From Chrysochromulina parva (Eukaryota > Haptophyta > Prymnesiales > Chrysochromulinaceae), in NCBI GenBank assembly GCA_002887195.1, contig PJAB01001613.1:1-13291 (forward strand): a stretch of DNA of 13,291 nt, given 5' to 3'. Each line of letters starts with the position of its first letter. The first letter of the stretch is position 1. Made by a program: the position numbers and the translations under genes. Shown piece after piece: positions 7,112 through 13,291 of the stretch. The notes below the pieces were generated by a model. It ran no database searches and had not been told where the DNA came from. It saw only the letters and a list, made by a program, of their open reading frames with translations.

Positions 7112-9240
7112 GTGCCATGGCGAACCCCTCACCGCCGATGCCGCTGCCAACGGCGGGGACGCCGCTGCCTCACATGGGCCCAGCCTTCTTATCCCGGACC
7201 GCCGCTGCCCCTTCTTCAAGCAGCGCGCTCGCGGGTACGTCGAGCTTCCAAGTGGACACAAGCGACGCGGGTGGCGCCTGGCAGCCGCCAAGCGGCCCGT
7301 CGCCGCGCCCGGGACAACGCGAGCCGGCTGAGACCGCGCGGCTTGTGGCGATCTTCAGCGATCAGGCAGCCGAGAGTAAGGCGGACGCCATCGAGGAGGC
7401 GCTGGCCGACGAGGCGATGGGCGACGGGGAGGGCGACGACGACGACGACAGGGACGGCGGCGGCGGCGCCGACTTTGATGATGACGGCGGCGAGGGCGCT
7501 CATGGAAGTGAGTCGCGACCGACTTCGCCGCTGGCCGACCCCACGCCGCCGCCTGAGGACGCCGACGAAGCTGACAAAGCTGACGGCGTTGCGGACGACA
7601 TCGCTGTCCCCGCGGCACCCCCGGCCATGCCGCCGCCCGCGCCGCCTCCTTCGCCCCCTCCCCCATACACTCCAAGTCATGACGGCGCGTCTCTGCTCGC
7701 GTACACGCCAAGTCATGAAAGCTCTCGCGGCTCTCGCGACTCTGCGCCAGCGTACACGCCGAGCGTTGCTGGCGACGACGACGAGGCTGCGTACACGCCG
7801 AGCGCTGCTGGCGACGACGAGTGGGAGTGGCCACACGCTCCCTCAGGAGAGGATGCGGAGGCGGAGTCGATGGGAGCAGAGGCGACGGGCCTGCTCAGCT
7901 CGGCCAGCGTGCCGCCTACCAGCTTGCCGCCGTCGCCGCCGGGTGAAGATGCAGCTGGTGGCACCGCCGACGACGAGGAGGCTGCCGCGGCGGTCTCTGC
8001 TGTGGCGGCGGGTGCGGTGCCGTGTCCGGCGGGTGCGGGGCCTGCGAGCGGCGGCGACGCGGGCGAGTACCTGTGCGAGTCTGCCGATGAGGACTTTGGA
8101 GGCGAGTGGGCGTACCGCGATCTGCGCCAGAACCAGTGGCAGCAGGTGTGGCATGGCTGCGTGATGGTGCTGTCGCAGCTCGCACACGGTGAGCGCGGCG
8201 TGCTGCCGCAGTGCGGCCTGCGCATGCCGTGCGGCCACAACTGCGCACGCACCGTGCATGTCAAGGGCGGCACCCTCGAGTGCATATGCCCGCGCTGCGG
8301 CAACGCGACCGACCTGGCCGAAGGGGAAGTGAAACGCTGGCGCTCTCTGCGCGAGGCGCTCAAGCTGCGTGGCGACGGTACGATCAACCCGCTCACACGC
8401 AGCGAGAGCCTTCAAAAGGAGGGCGCCGAAACGGGCGCTCCGGGCGCCAAGGCCGACGCCAAGGCCGCGGCCGCCGAGGCGGCCGCTGACGTGGCGCCGC
8501 CTAAGCCGGCCCCGAAGACGTACTACGTGTCTAACTTCTCTGGTGCCGTCAAGCCGAACCTCAACATGGTTGGCTACTGGTCGATGCCCCCCAAGCACCG
8601 TGCCACCTCACTGCGCGACGCTCGCAACATCCTTGGTAAGTTTGCAAGTGACGGCGGCGCGAGAGGTGAGTCTGTCAAACAGTTTGATGCCTTCGCGTTG
8701 CATTCCGAATCGGCCGCGGCCGCCCCGGAGGCGGAGGCAGCGGCTGCCAACGAGCCGCGCAATCGCGTGGCAAGCCCTACCTTCGACCCCCGCGTCGAGC
8801 GCCTCGTGGAGCGTGTCGCGAGCGCCGCGGCGGCGAGTCGCACGACCGAGGCGGATGCGCTCAACGCCGGCTGGCGCAAGTGCACGTCCAAGTCTAACGG
8901 CCGCGAGTTCTGGTTCCACAGGGAAACGGGGAGGAAAGAGTGGCACATCGACAAGCTCGGACTGAGCGCCGGCGGCCCTGTGGAACCAGAACCCGATCGT
9001 CGCCACGCACCTGCCAAAAGCGGCCCTGGCAGCCACCAGAGTGGCGGCGGGAGCAGCAGCGGCGCGCACGACGGGGGTCGCAGCAGCGGCGCGCAAGGCT
9101 CGGCCCGTGGGGCGGGCTCCAAGCGCAGCTCCAAGCCGGAGTGGAAGGCGTACTTTTCGGAGAAGCGGCAGAAGAGCTTCTACAAGAACACGAGCACCGG
9201 CGAGACGACCTGGACGAAGCCTGACGGGTTCGTCGAGTGA
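2170..9240 (+). CDS. ZNFX1-like: ZNFX1-type SF1 RNA helicase with zinc finger and two WW domains
   Basis: A 2356-residue single open frame. Residues about 320-530 carry ZNFX1-family blocks: LLLMSSDSFRTVYAG, EAGAYWGAYKPVL, PPPYL (434-438) and YDIRPIL. The SF1 motifs follow in order: I, GPPGTGKT 552-559; Ia, LCQTNHALDQF about 1052-1062; VGLTTTGAAK 1298-1307; II, VMEEAAEVLEAH from 1321; III, GDHQQLRP 1348-1355; IV, TQRRMRP 1388-1394; V, VDAYQGEEND 1500-1509; VI, VALSRAR 1535-1541. The EEAA form of motif II fits this family. About 470 low-complexity residues (577-1047) split motifs I and Ia. The tail is Pro-rich (from 1618), acidic, has four YTPS units (1833-1878), a Cys/His cluster (2015-2043) and WW domains at 2235-2258 and 2325-2351. 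ZNFX1 relatives act in dsRNA sensing (mammals), small-RNA inheritance (C. elegans) and the RNA-directed RNA polymerase complex (fission yeast Hrr1). A silencing or antiviral role here is inference. Unrecognised introns remain possible. Confidence 0.9.
2767..2790 (+). repeat. Poly-Gly tract, eight GGY codons
   Basis: Eight consecutive glycine codons (alternating GGT and GGC) encode Gly 200-207 of the helicase. They sit in the N-terminal region ahead of the recognisable family blocks and look like a flexible linker. Confidence 0.9.
3569..3594 (+). repeat. Short tandem duplication encoding DLAR repeats
   Basis: The 13-base unit GCGATCTCGCGAG plus flanking bases occurs twice in a row here, giving DLARCDLAR. 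With an earlier DLARLG just upstream, residues about 457-480 contain three DLAR copies, inside a Ser/Arg-rich linker between family blocks of the helicase N-terminal region. Confidence 0.7.
4031..4080 (+). repeat. GGC-rich tract encoding Ala/Gly
   Basis: Irregular GGC and GGGGGC units include three runs of five G (4038-4042, 4047-4051 and 4059-4063) plus many GG pairs. They encode an Ala-rich, Gly-containing stretch of the helicase insertion. Quadruplex or slippage-prone structure is plausible but not shown. Confidence 0.75.
4396..4450 (+). repeat. 15-bp minisatellite encoding AEAEA units
   Basis: The unit GCCGAGGCGGAGGCG occurs three times in perfect tandem (4396-4410, 4411-4425 and 4426-4440), followed by a partial fourth copy. 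It encodes Ala/Glu alternation from residue 743 inside the predicted charged helix. The identical copies indicate recent slippage expansion. Confidence 0.93.
4918..4962 (+). repeat. (CAG)15 tract encoding polyglutamine
   Basis: Fifteen uninterrupted CAG codons encode Gln 917-931 of the helicase, bounded by Gly-Gly and Glu-Glu-Glu. The purity of the codon run, with no CAA, suggests recent expansion and length polymorphism. The reverse strand reads as poly-Leu or poly-Cys shadow frames, which have no other support. Confidence 0.95.
7081..7107 (+). repeat. 9-bp repeat encoding PPM units
   Basis: CCGCCCATG occurs three times in tandem, encoding Pro-Pro-Met units in the proline-rich linker after helicase motif VI. 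Such Pro-rich strings can bind SH3, EVH1 or WW domains, but no partner is indicated. Confidence 0.9.
7669..7821 (+). repeat. YTPS repeats with a 39-bp tandem duplication
   Basis: Tyr-Thr-Pro-Ser occurs four times (Tyr at residues 1833, 1845, 1862 and 1875). The first copy directly follows a proline run, so PPPY is formed at 1830-1833. The last two belong to a near-identical tandem duplication (7750-7788, then from 7789) encoding AYTPS(V/A)AGDD. The spacing is otherwise irregular. Thr-Pro sites make proline-directed phosphorylation plausible. Confidence 0.85.
8212..8298 (+). other. Cys/His cluster, degenerate NFX1-like zinc finger
   Basis: Within the helicase tail, Cys 2015, 2021, 2025, 2038, 2040 and 2043 and His 2023 and 2030 form CGHNC, TVH and CICPRC blocks. 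The NFX1-type finger has the form C-x-H-x-C-x3-C-H-x-G-x-C-x2-C. Here CGH-x-C is present and the final C-x2-C is kept, but the middle Cys is replaced by Val and the spacing after His is longer. Zinc binding is likely from the residue pattern; the family assignment is tentative. Only one such cluster is seen, whereas ZNFX1 proteins usually carry several. Confidence 0.6.
8872..8943 (+). other. WW-like domain 1 (degenerate)
   Basis: Residues 2235-2258 run from the first Trp through FWFH and RETG to the second Trp, which matches the WW spacing. His replaces the usual Asn after the aromatic strand, and the terminal Pro is missing, so ligand binding may be altered. Confidence 0.75.
9142..9222 (+). 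other. WW domain 2 (canonical)
   Basis: Residues 2325-2351 contain the first Trp, the aromatic pair Phe-Tyr followed by Lys-Asn, the Thr-Gly-Glu-Thr-Thr turn, the second Trp and the closing Pro. All are the standard WW signature positions. The protein ends five residues later, so the domain forms the extreme C-terminus. Confidence 0.92.
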
Positions 9241-10013
9241 TTCGTGTCACGGTCGGTGCTATGCCGTCCCCATTGCCGGCCAAGCACTGACCGGCTCGTA
9301 CTCTCTGGACGGTGCCCATGTGGTCCCCAAAGTCCATCAGGCGATGGGGAGAAGCGAGGCTGTGGTGGAGCGCTGAAGGCGACGATGGGGACCTTGCCGA
9401 TTATGATGTGATGGCCTTTCATTGAGCGGACCAGCATGGGCGGTGAGGCTTGAGCGGAAACCGGAATGTGCGATTCGATTTGGGTGTCGTAGTGCGCGAG
9501 CTCCTCGTACCAATTTTCAGTCCTTCAGCCGACTCACCACAACCCCATCACCACACACCAGTCGCGCTCGGCTCGAAACTCGCTACTCGGTGTACTGTCG
9601 CGCCGCGTTCTCGTGAGGCGTTGTGCTTGTGGTTGTCGTGTGACCGATACCGAGGGATACCCGGATAGAACACGACCGTAGACACTTTGGTTTCCTTTGT
9701 GACTGGATGCACTTGTGTACTGTACACACGCAAGCGAAGACGCCCACATCAATGCGAAAGGCGTCACCACACGGTATCACGGACAACGTCGCGCAGATGT
9801 CAAGTACTACAAAGTCGACACTCCCGCGTCCCGCTATCGCGCCCCCCCGCCCAACGGTGAACGGAGGCTCCTCTTCTCGCTTCGCCTTCGGCATGGGTCC
9901 TTTCCGGGTCCTCGTCACTCGTGTCAGTCATGCGACGACAAGACCCCACAATCATGCGATGCTCGACTGGTGGTGTTTAGGCGTGTGCCACGAGCAAGCA
10001 GCTCCTCACACAC

Positions 10014-10032
10014 CGCGCGCGCGCGCGCGCGC
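10014..10032. repeat. (CG)n tract, Z-DNA candidate
   Basis: Nineteen bases of strict CG alternation follow directly on a short CA alternation (10007-10013). Alternating CG is the classic sequence for left-handed Z-DNA and is also slippage-prone. It lies within the convergent 3' region. Confidence 0.9.
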
Positions 10033-10196
10033 AGCGACTCCGAGCCAAGGAGGCGCGACTTGCCCGGCTTGCGGTGTCCACGGCCATGCCACGTAGTAGC
10101 TCAAAATCCGCTCCCGCTCTGCCCATTTGCAGGTGCAAGAACTGCCCCGCGCCCCGAGAGCAGCCTTCTCCGGGGTAGGGCTCCTCCGGCGTGGAA

Positions 10197-10214
10197 GAGG
10201 GACGATCGTCCCTC
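10197..10214. repeat. 18-bp perfect palindrome
   Basis: GAGGGACGATCGTCCCTC is its own reverse complement over 18 bases, centred on the CGATCG core. It lies 118 bases beyond the kinesin stop codon on the kinesin sense strand. A dimeric protein site or a cruciform/hairpin near the 3' end is possible; no function can be assigned. Confidence 0.9.
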
Positions 10215-10249
10215 CCGCAGAGACGACCGCTGGCGGCGGCGCTGGCTGC

Positions 10250-10346
10250 TGCCAACCCTCCGCCTCAGCGAGCGCCGCCGCCACTACTGAGGGTTGCACT
10301 CAGTGAGGCAGTGGCGGAGGGTTGCCAACCCTCAGTGAGCGCCGCC
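10250..10346. repeat. Direct and inverted repeat cluster spanning the kinesin stop codon
   Basis: A 24-base block at 10323-10346, which includes the last codons and stop of the kinesin gene, recurs at 10250-10279 with a 6-base insertion and one substitution. A hairpin with 8-base arms and a one-base centre (GAGGGTTG, C, CAACCCTC) lies at 10317-10333. An inverted copy (ACTGAGGGTTG, 10286-10296) pairs with 10326-10336. The self-complementary word CTCAGYGAG occurs at 10264, 10299 and 10331. Confidence 0.85.
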
Positions 10347-12221
10347 AGCGGCGGCTTTGCCCTTCTTCTCGGCCTTGCCAGTCTCGGTGTTGTTCACCTT
10401 GGCCGCGAAGCGCAGCGAAGAGAGGCTCTCCTGGTGATGCTTCTCGCTCGGGCTCACGTTGACGAACATGAGCGTCTTCGACGAGCCCGAGAGCGCAGTC
10501 TGCAAAAAGTGTGTGAGCTTCGAGTCGCGGAAGGGAACGTGCGCGCTCTTGGCCGCGATCGCGCTGATCACGCTCCCGAGCGAGGTGAGACTTAAATTGA
10601 TCGCGTTCGCCTCCTTCATGGCATCGCCTGTCACGCCGCTGTCCTTGGTGCGCTCTGAGCCAGCAAGGTCGACCAGATTGAGCTCCCCGTCGGTCTCGGC
10701 ACCCGTCTTTGAGTTCTTGCCGACGAGTCGCATCCGGAAGATGTAGTGCGAGCGCGAGGAGTGCTCGTTCATCTTCGTCGCGGACGTGGCGCGCACGCGC
10801 GTCGCGGCGTCCATCAGGCGCGAGAGCTGCTCGGCGTCCGTCACGGGCACCGAGCGCAGGTTGGGCACGTGCACCTCGCCGCCCGCGTGCTTGATGTCGA
10901 GCTTCGCAGGCACAGAGGCCTTGCCTTTGGCCTCGGCACCCGCAGGCAACAGATCGCGCAGCTCGTCGTTGTAGATCTCGAGGAACGACGCCGAGAACTC
11001 GTACGTCCAGCCGATCAACTTGAGCTCGGCCGCGGTCGTGAACATCTGCTCGGCCGCGCGCGGCACGACGCCGCGCTTGTCGTAGTCGCCACGCAGACCC
11101 TCCATTGTGAATGTCTTGCCCGAGCCGGTCTGGCCGTATGCGAAGATGCACACCTTGTACCCGTCGAGAGCGGACTGCGTGAGCTGCGACACCTCGTGGA
11201 AGATCTCTGCTTGGCTCGCGCCCTCGCCAAAGACACGGTCGAACTTGAATCGCTGCGTGTCCACCTTGCGCGGCGCACCCTTAGCGGCCGTCGCGCCGCC
11301 CTCCTCAGCGCCGCCCGGCCCGACAAGGTCAAGCGCCATCGGCTCGAGCTGTCCCGATGGGATGCGGACTAGCGAGCGCTCCGCGGCGGCGCCCACCTGC
11401 GGGCGCACGCGGCAGAAAACGCGGATGTTGCCCTTGAGCTCCGAGATGGTCTCGTGCATCTCGCGGCGCAGCTCCTCGGCAGCGCGCCCGCGTGCCGCGA
11501 GCGTCTCCAGATCGAGCTCGCGCGCTGCAACCGTCGCCTCGAGCACCGCCTTGTTCTGCCGCAACTCGCTCTCCGTGGCCGTCAAGGCCGCACATCTGGC
11601 CTCGAGCTCGGTCTTCTGAGCGCGTAGCTCGGTCGCACGTCTCTCGGACTCCGCTTGCGCCTCCGAAAGCACCTGCTTCGTTTCCTGATGCGCCCTCGCC
11701 TCCGCCTCGCGCGCCGCCTTCTCCGCCTGGAGCGCGCTGCGAAGCTCGTCGAGCTCCTTCGTGTAGAGCAACTTCTCCGCTTCGAGACGCTGCTGGAGGC
11801 CCTCGTTGGCCTCTGTGAGCGTCATCAGCTCCTCATTAGCCACGTCGATCTGTGCCTCGAGGTCACCCACCCCGGGCCTTGACGGGAATGTGGCCGAGCG
11901 CACGAGCGCGGCCGGCGGAGGCTGCACCGGCACCCTCGGCTGTGGCGTCTGACGGGCAGCCGCGGCCTTTGCCGCCGCCGCCGACGACACAACTGGGGCC
12001 GGTGGTGTCGGCCGCGAGGGCCGCTTGGCCGGCTTTGCACCCACCTCGCTCCCCGGAGCGGGAGTTTCGGACTTGCGCTTCGCAGCCGAGGTCGGCACCG
12101 GATCCTTGGAGGACGCTGCAACTGCAGGCGGCCGATTGCCCGCATTCTCCGACTGGGGCGTGGTGTGGCCACGCCGCGCCGCGCCCGCCGGCATCACGCA
12201 GAGAGCTTTCTGCTTTTGCAT
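10332..12221 (-). CDS. Kinesin-14 family C-terminal motor protein
   Basis: A complete 629-residue kinesin. The tail (1-117) is basic and Pro/Ala-rich, with KRK (48-50) and KPAKRPSR (63-70) patches that suit microtubule binding or nuclear import. A coiled-coil stalk spans about 118-262. The neck-motor junction ELKGNIRVFCRVRP (261-274) is diagnostic of kinesin-14. Motor motifs: P-loop GQTGSGKT 363-370, switch I NEHSSRSH 485-492, switch II DLAGSE 518-523, NLSLTSLGSVISAI 542-555, VPFRDSKLT 562-570, and the closing SLRFAAKVNNTETG (602-615). Kinesin-14 motors move towards microtubule minus ends and work in spindle assembly and focusing; that role is inferred from class. The ATG at 12221 has A at -3; the frame has no other Met back to a stop at 12312-12314. 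Met 10 is an alternative start. No intron is needed to give an intact motor. Confidence 0.96.
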   Translation of the reverse strand: MQKQKALCVMPAGAARRGHTTPQSENAGNRPPAVAASSKDPVPTSAAKRKSETPAPGSEVGAKPAKRPSRPTPPAPVVSSAAAAKAAAARQTPQPRVPVQPPPAALVRSATFPSRPGVGDLEAQIDVANEELMTLTEANEGLQQRLEAEKLLYTKELDELRSALQAEKAAREAEARAHQETKQVLSEAQAESERRATELRAQKTELEARCAALTATESELRQNKAVLEATVAARELDLETLAARGRAAEELRREMHETISELKGNIRVFCRVRPQVGAAAERSLVRIPSGQLEPMALDLVGPGGAEEGGATAAKGAPRKVDTQRFKFDRVFGEGASQAEIFHEVSQLTQSALDGYKVCIFAYGQTGSGKTFTMEGLRGDYDKRGVVPRAAEQMFTTAAELKLIGWTYEFSASFLEIYNDELRDLLPAGAEAKGKASVPAKLDIKHAGGEVHVPNLRSVPVTDAEQLSRLMDAATRVRATSATKMNEHSSRSHYIFRMRLVGKNSKTGAETDGELNLVDLAGSERTKDSGVTGDAMKEANAINLSLTSLGSVISAIAAKSAHVPFRDSKLTHFLQTALSGSSKTLMFVNVSPSEKHHQESLSSLRFAAKVNNTETGKAEKKGKAAAGGAH

Positions 12222-12476
12222 TTTTTTGAATTTAGAGGCGCGATTGTGAAATGTCTGTGAAAAATGTGAAAAACGTGATCGCCTACCGTGACGCCATACT
12301 TGAGCCGAGTTCTAGGCGTCAAGGCCGTGCGTGGGGCGCCGTGGCGGTGCGCGCGTGCGGGCCGGGGCGGGGCGCGGCGTTGGCCCTGAGGGGCCGAGCC
12401 TGTCGTGCCGTCGGCGACATCCGTTTTGCGATCGCGCGCTCGCGCGCTCGGTTTCTGCTGCTCTCAATTACAAAAC
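12222..12476 (-). promoter_or_regulatory. Upstream region of the kinesin gene
   Basis: These 255 bases lie between the stop codon of the membrane-protein gene and the kinesin start, both read leftwards, so they should hold the kinesin promoter. Close to the start is an A/T-rich stretch with three TGTGAAA words (TTTCACA on the kinesin sense strand). Further upstream the sequence is GC-rich, with a tandem CGCGCGCT at about 12434-12450. No TATA box is evident. Confidence 0.45.
12245..12271. repeat. Triple TGTGAAA motif
   Basis: TGTGAAA begins at 12245, 12256 and 12265, spaced 11 and 9 bases apart, about one helical turn. The cluster lies 24-50 bases upstream of the kinesin ATG and stands out from the GC-rich surroundings. 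It may be a promoter element or part of the leader; no factor can be named. Confidence 0.6.
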
Positions 12477-13291
12477 TTAACAACTCAGCTCATCGGCGCC
12501 CTTCACATCCTCTATGATCTTCTTGTTCTTCTTCTTGCCAAACGCACGCGCCACCTCCTCGCGGCCGCGCACACTGAGCTCAAAGAGCGTTTGACTTGCC
12601 TTGAAGTGCGAGCTGTTGGCCCTGCCTCGAAGCCTTGCTCGGAGCGCGCTGAAACAGCCAAGAGGTTCTGCCATGAGCTTGCTCCCCTCCTTTCTCACAC
12701 GTGTGCGGAAGTACAAGTAGCCGACGCCCATAGCCAGCTCGACGATGGCAGGGAACAACAGTGTGTCGATGCCGCACGTCCAGTACATGTACAAGCCAAC
12801 GTAGCCGCCGAAGAAGAACGCGAAGAGGAGTACGAAGAGGAGCCTGAGCGACTCCAGCTCCACGTTTGTGAGCTTCCGGGCAGCCGACAGCCTATCTGCC
12901 GCGATCTCCTTCATCTCGAACTTCTCTTCATATATAAGCATGAACTCACGCCGCAGAATGTTGCCCATGAGTAAGCCGATGTCCGTAGCGACGCCCGTCA
13001 TGTGCGTCGTGCGAATGACCGCGTGCGCGTGCTTTGAGGTCATCCCATTCTGCATGCCCATGGCCATCGCAAGGAAGGCAGGGGCAAACTTGACACTGTT
13101 GTCGTCATCTTTCCAGCCGCCGTGTTTGGTACCCGCCCAGCCAATGAAGAGGAAGATGGCCGCGATGATGAGCACGATGCTGGCGCGGCGGACAGGACGA
13201 TCGGACATTCTGTAGAAGTCTTTGGGCGCTTTGCGAGCGGTGACCAGAAGGCCGCTCAGCAGCGAGCCGAATACAAACGCCCAGAACTGCG
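12477..13291 (-). CDS. DUF1275/YoaK-like multi-pass membrane protein (5' end beyond right edge)
   Basis: The frame is open from the stop at 12477-12479 to the right edge. A Met codon lies at 13208-13206, but 27 further in-frame codons upstream of it contain another hydrophobic segment (FWAFVFGSLLSGLLV), so the real start is probably outside the window. Downstream come VLIIAAIFLFIGW, then FAPAFLAMAMGMQNGM and THMTGVATDIGLLMG. Small-residue helices with a GMQN motif followed by a T-x-MTG-x-x-TDIG motif are typical of the DUF1275 (YoaK) family of unknown function. Two more membrane segments follow (LLFVLLFAFFFGGYVGLYMYW and a PAIVELAMGVGYLYF stretch), then a long cytosolic-looking tail rich in Lys and Arg that bacterial members lack. 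Transport or another activity cannot be assigned. Its stop lies 255 bases upstream of the kinesin start on the same strand. Confidence 0.78.
   Translation of the reverse strand, partial: QFWAFVFGSLLSGLLVTARKAPKDFYRMSDRPVRRASIVLIIAAIFLFIGWAGTKHGGWKDDDNSVKFAPAFLAMAMGMQNGMTSKHAHAVIRTTHMTGVATDIGLLMGNILRREFMLIYEEKFEMKEIAADRLSAARKLTNVELESLRLLFVLLFAFFFGGYVGLYMYWTCGIDTLLFPAIVELAMGVGYLYFRTRVRKEGSKLMAEPLGCFSALRARLRGRANSSHFKASQTLFELSVRGREEVARAFGKKKNKKIIEDVKGADELSC

Larger units (their letters stand above)
9241..10331. other. Convergent intergenic region (helicase / kinesin 3' ends)
   Basis: Nearly 1.1 kb lies between the two convergent stop codons and should contain both 3' untranslated regions. Open frames up to 191 codons occur, but they are Arg/Ser/Pro-rich, match no family I recognise, and have the composition expected of GC-rich non-coding sequence. 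No tRNA or other RNA gene was recognised. An imperfect-centre palindrome (GTGTAC, one base, GTACAC) lies at about 9715-9727. The right part holds a GC dinucleotide run, a palindrome and a repeat cluster described separately. Confidence 0.6.

Noticed and set aside
2170..9240. Mobile element, CRISPR or viral origin for the giant open frame
   Set aside because: No transposase, integrase, terminal repeats or spaced direct repeats were seen; the motifs order exactly as in a cellular ZNFX1-type helicase.
9583..9918. 111-codon minus-strand frame between the convergent genes
   Set aside because: No recognisable domain; it overlaps competing frames of similar length, and coding support is absent.
9715..10290. 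191-codon plus-strand frame in the convergent region
   Set aside because: Its composition is dominated by Arg, Ser and Pro, no motif is recognisable, and it runs through the GC dinucleotide tract and repeat cluster. It looks like chance openness.
12405..12974. 189-codon plus-strand frame opposite the membrane-protein gene
   Set aside because: The minus-strand frame has membrane helices and a family motif, whereas this one is its shadow.

Overview
The window reads as nuclear DNA of a GC-rich unicellular eukaryote, most plausibly an alga of the haptophyte type. A kinesin motor gene proves that it is eukaryotic. The very high GC content, the short spacers, the GCAC, CAG and GC microsatellites, the Ala/Glu/Pro-rich low-complexity protein segments and genes that read as single exons suggest the group. 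The lineage is inferred from style, not from a marker gene.

Layout, left to right: (1) 1-394, minus: the N-terminal part of an apparently secreted or surface protein with a Ser/Pro-rich stalk, running off the left edge. (2) 395-780: AT-richer intergenic. (3) 781-1944, minus: a complete beta-propeller lactonase of the 6-phosphogluconolactonase type. (4) 1945-2169: a compact divergent intergenic region holding a (GCAC)10 microsatellite. (5) 2170-9240, plus: a very large open frame (2356 aa) for a ZNFX1-type superfamily 1 RNA helicase, with about 470 extra residues between helicase motifs I and Ia, a degenerate NFX1-like zinc finger, YTPS repeats and two C-terminal WW domains. (6) 9241-10331: a convergent intergenic region with a GC dinucleotide tract, an 18-bp palindrome and a cluster of short direct and inverted repeats next to the kinesin stop codon. 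(7) 10332-12221, minus: a complete C-terminal-motor kinesin of the kinesin-14 class. (8) 12222-12476: the upstream region of the kinesin gene with a triple TGTGAAA motif. (9) 12477-13291, minus: the C-terminal part of a DUF1275/YoaK-like membrane protein. Its frame stays open through the right edge, so the Met at 13208 is probably internal.

The genes do not form an evident pathway; they look like ordinary eukaryotic neighbours, with one divergent pair (lactonase and helicase) that may share a promoter region. The most unusual item is the helicase. Its conserved core matches the ZNFX1 family, which in animals and fungi works in dsRNA sensing and small-RNA silencing. The tail joins this core to WW domains, and the same chain contains PPPY motifs that such domains can bind. 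Because the region is so GC-rich, several frames are open for hundreds of codons, so openness alone is weak evidence. Each gene call here rests on recognisable motifs, except the left-edge gene, which rests on composition.
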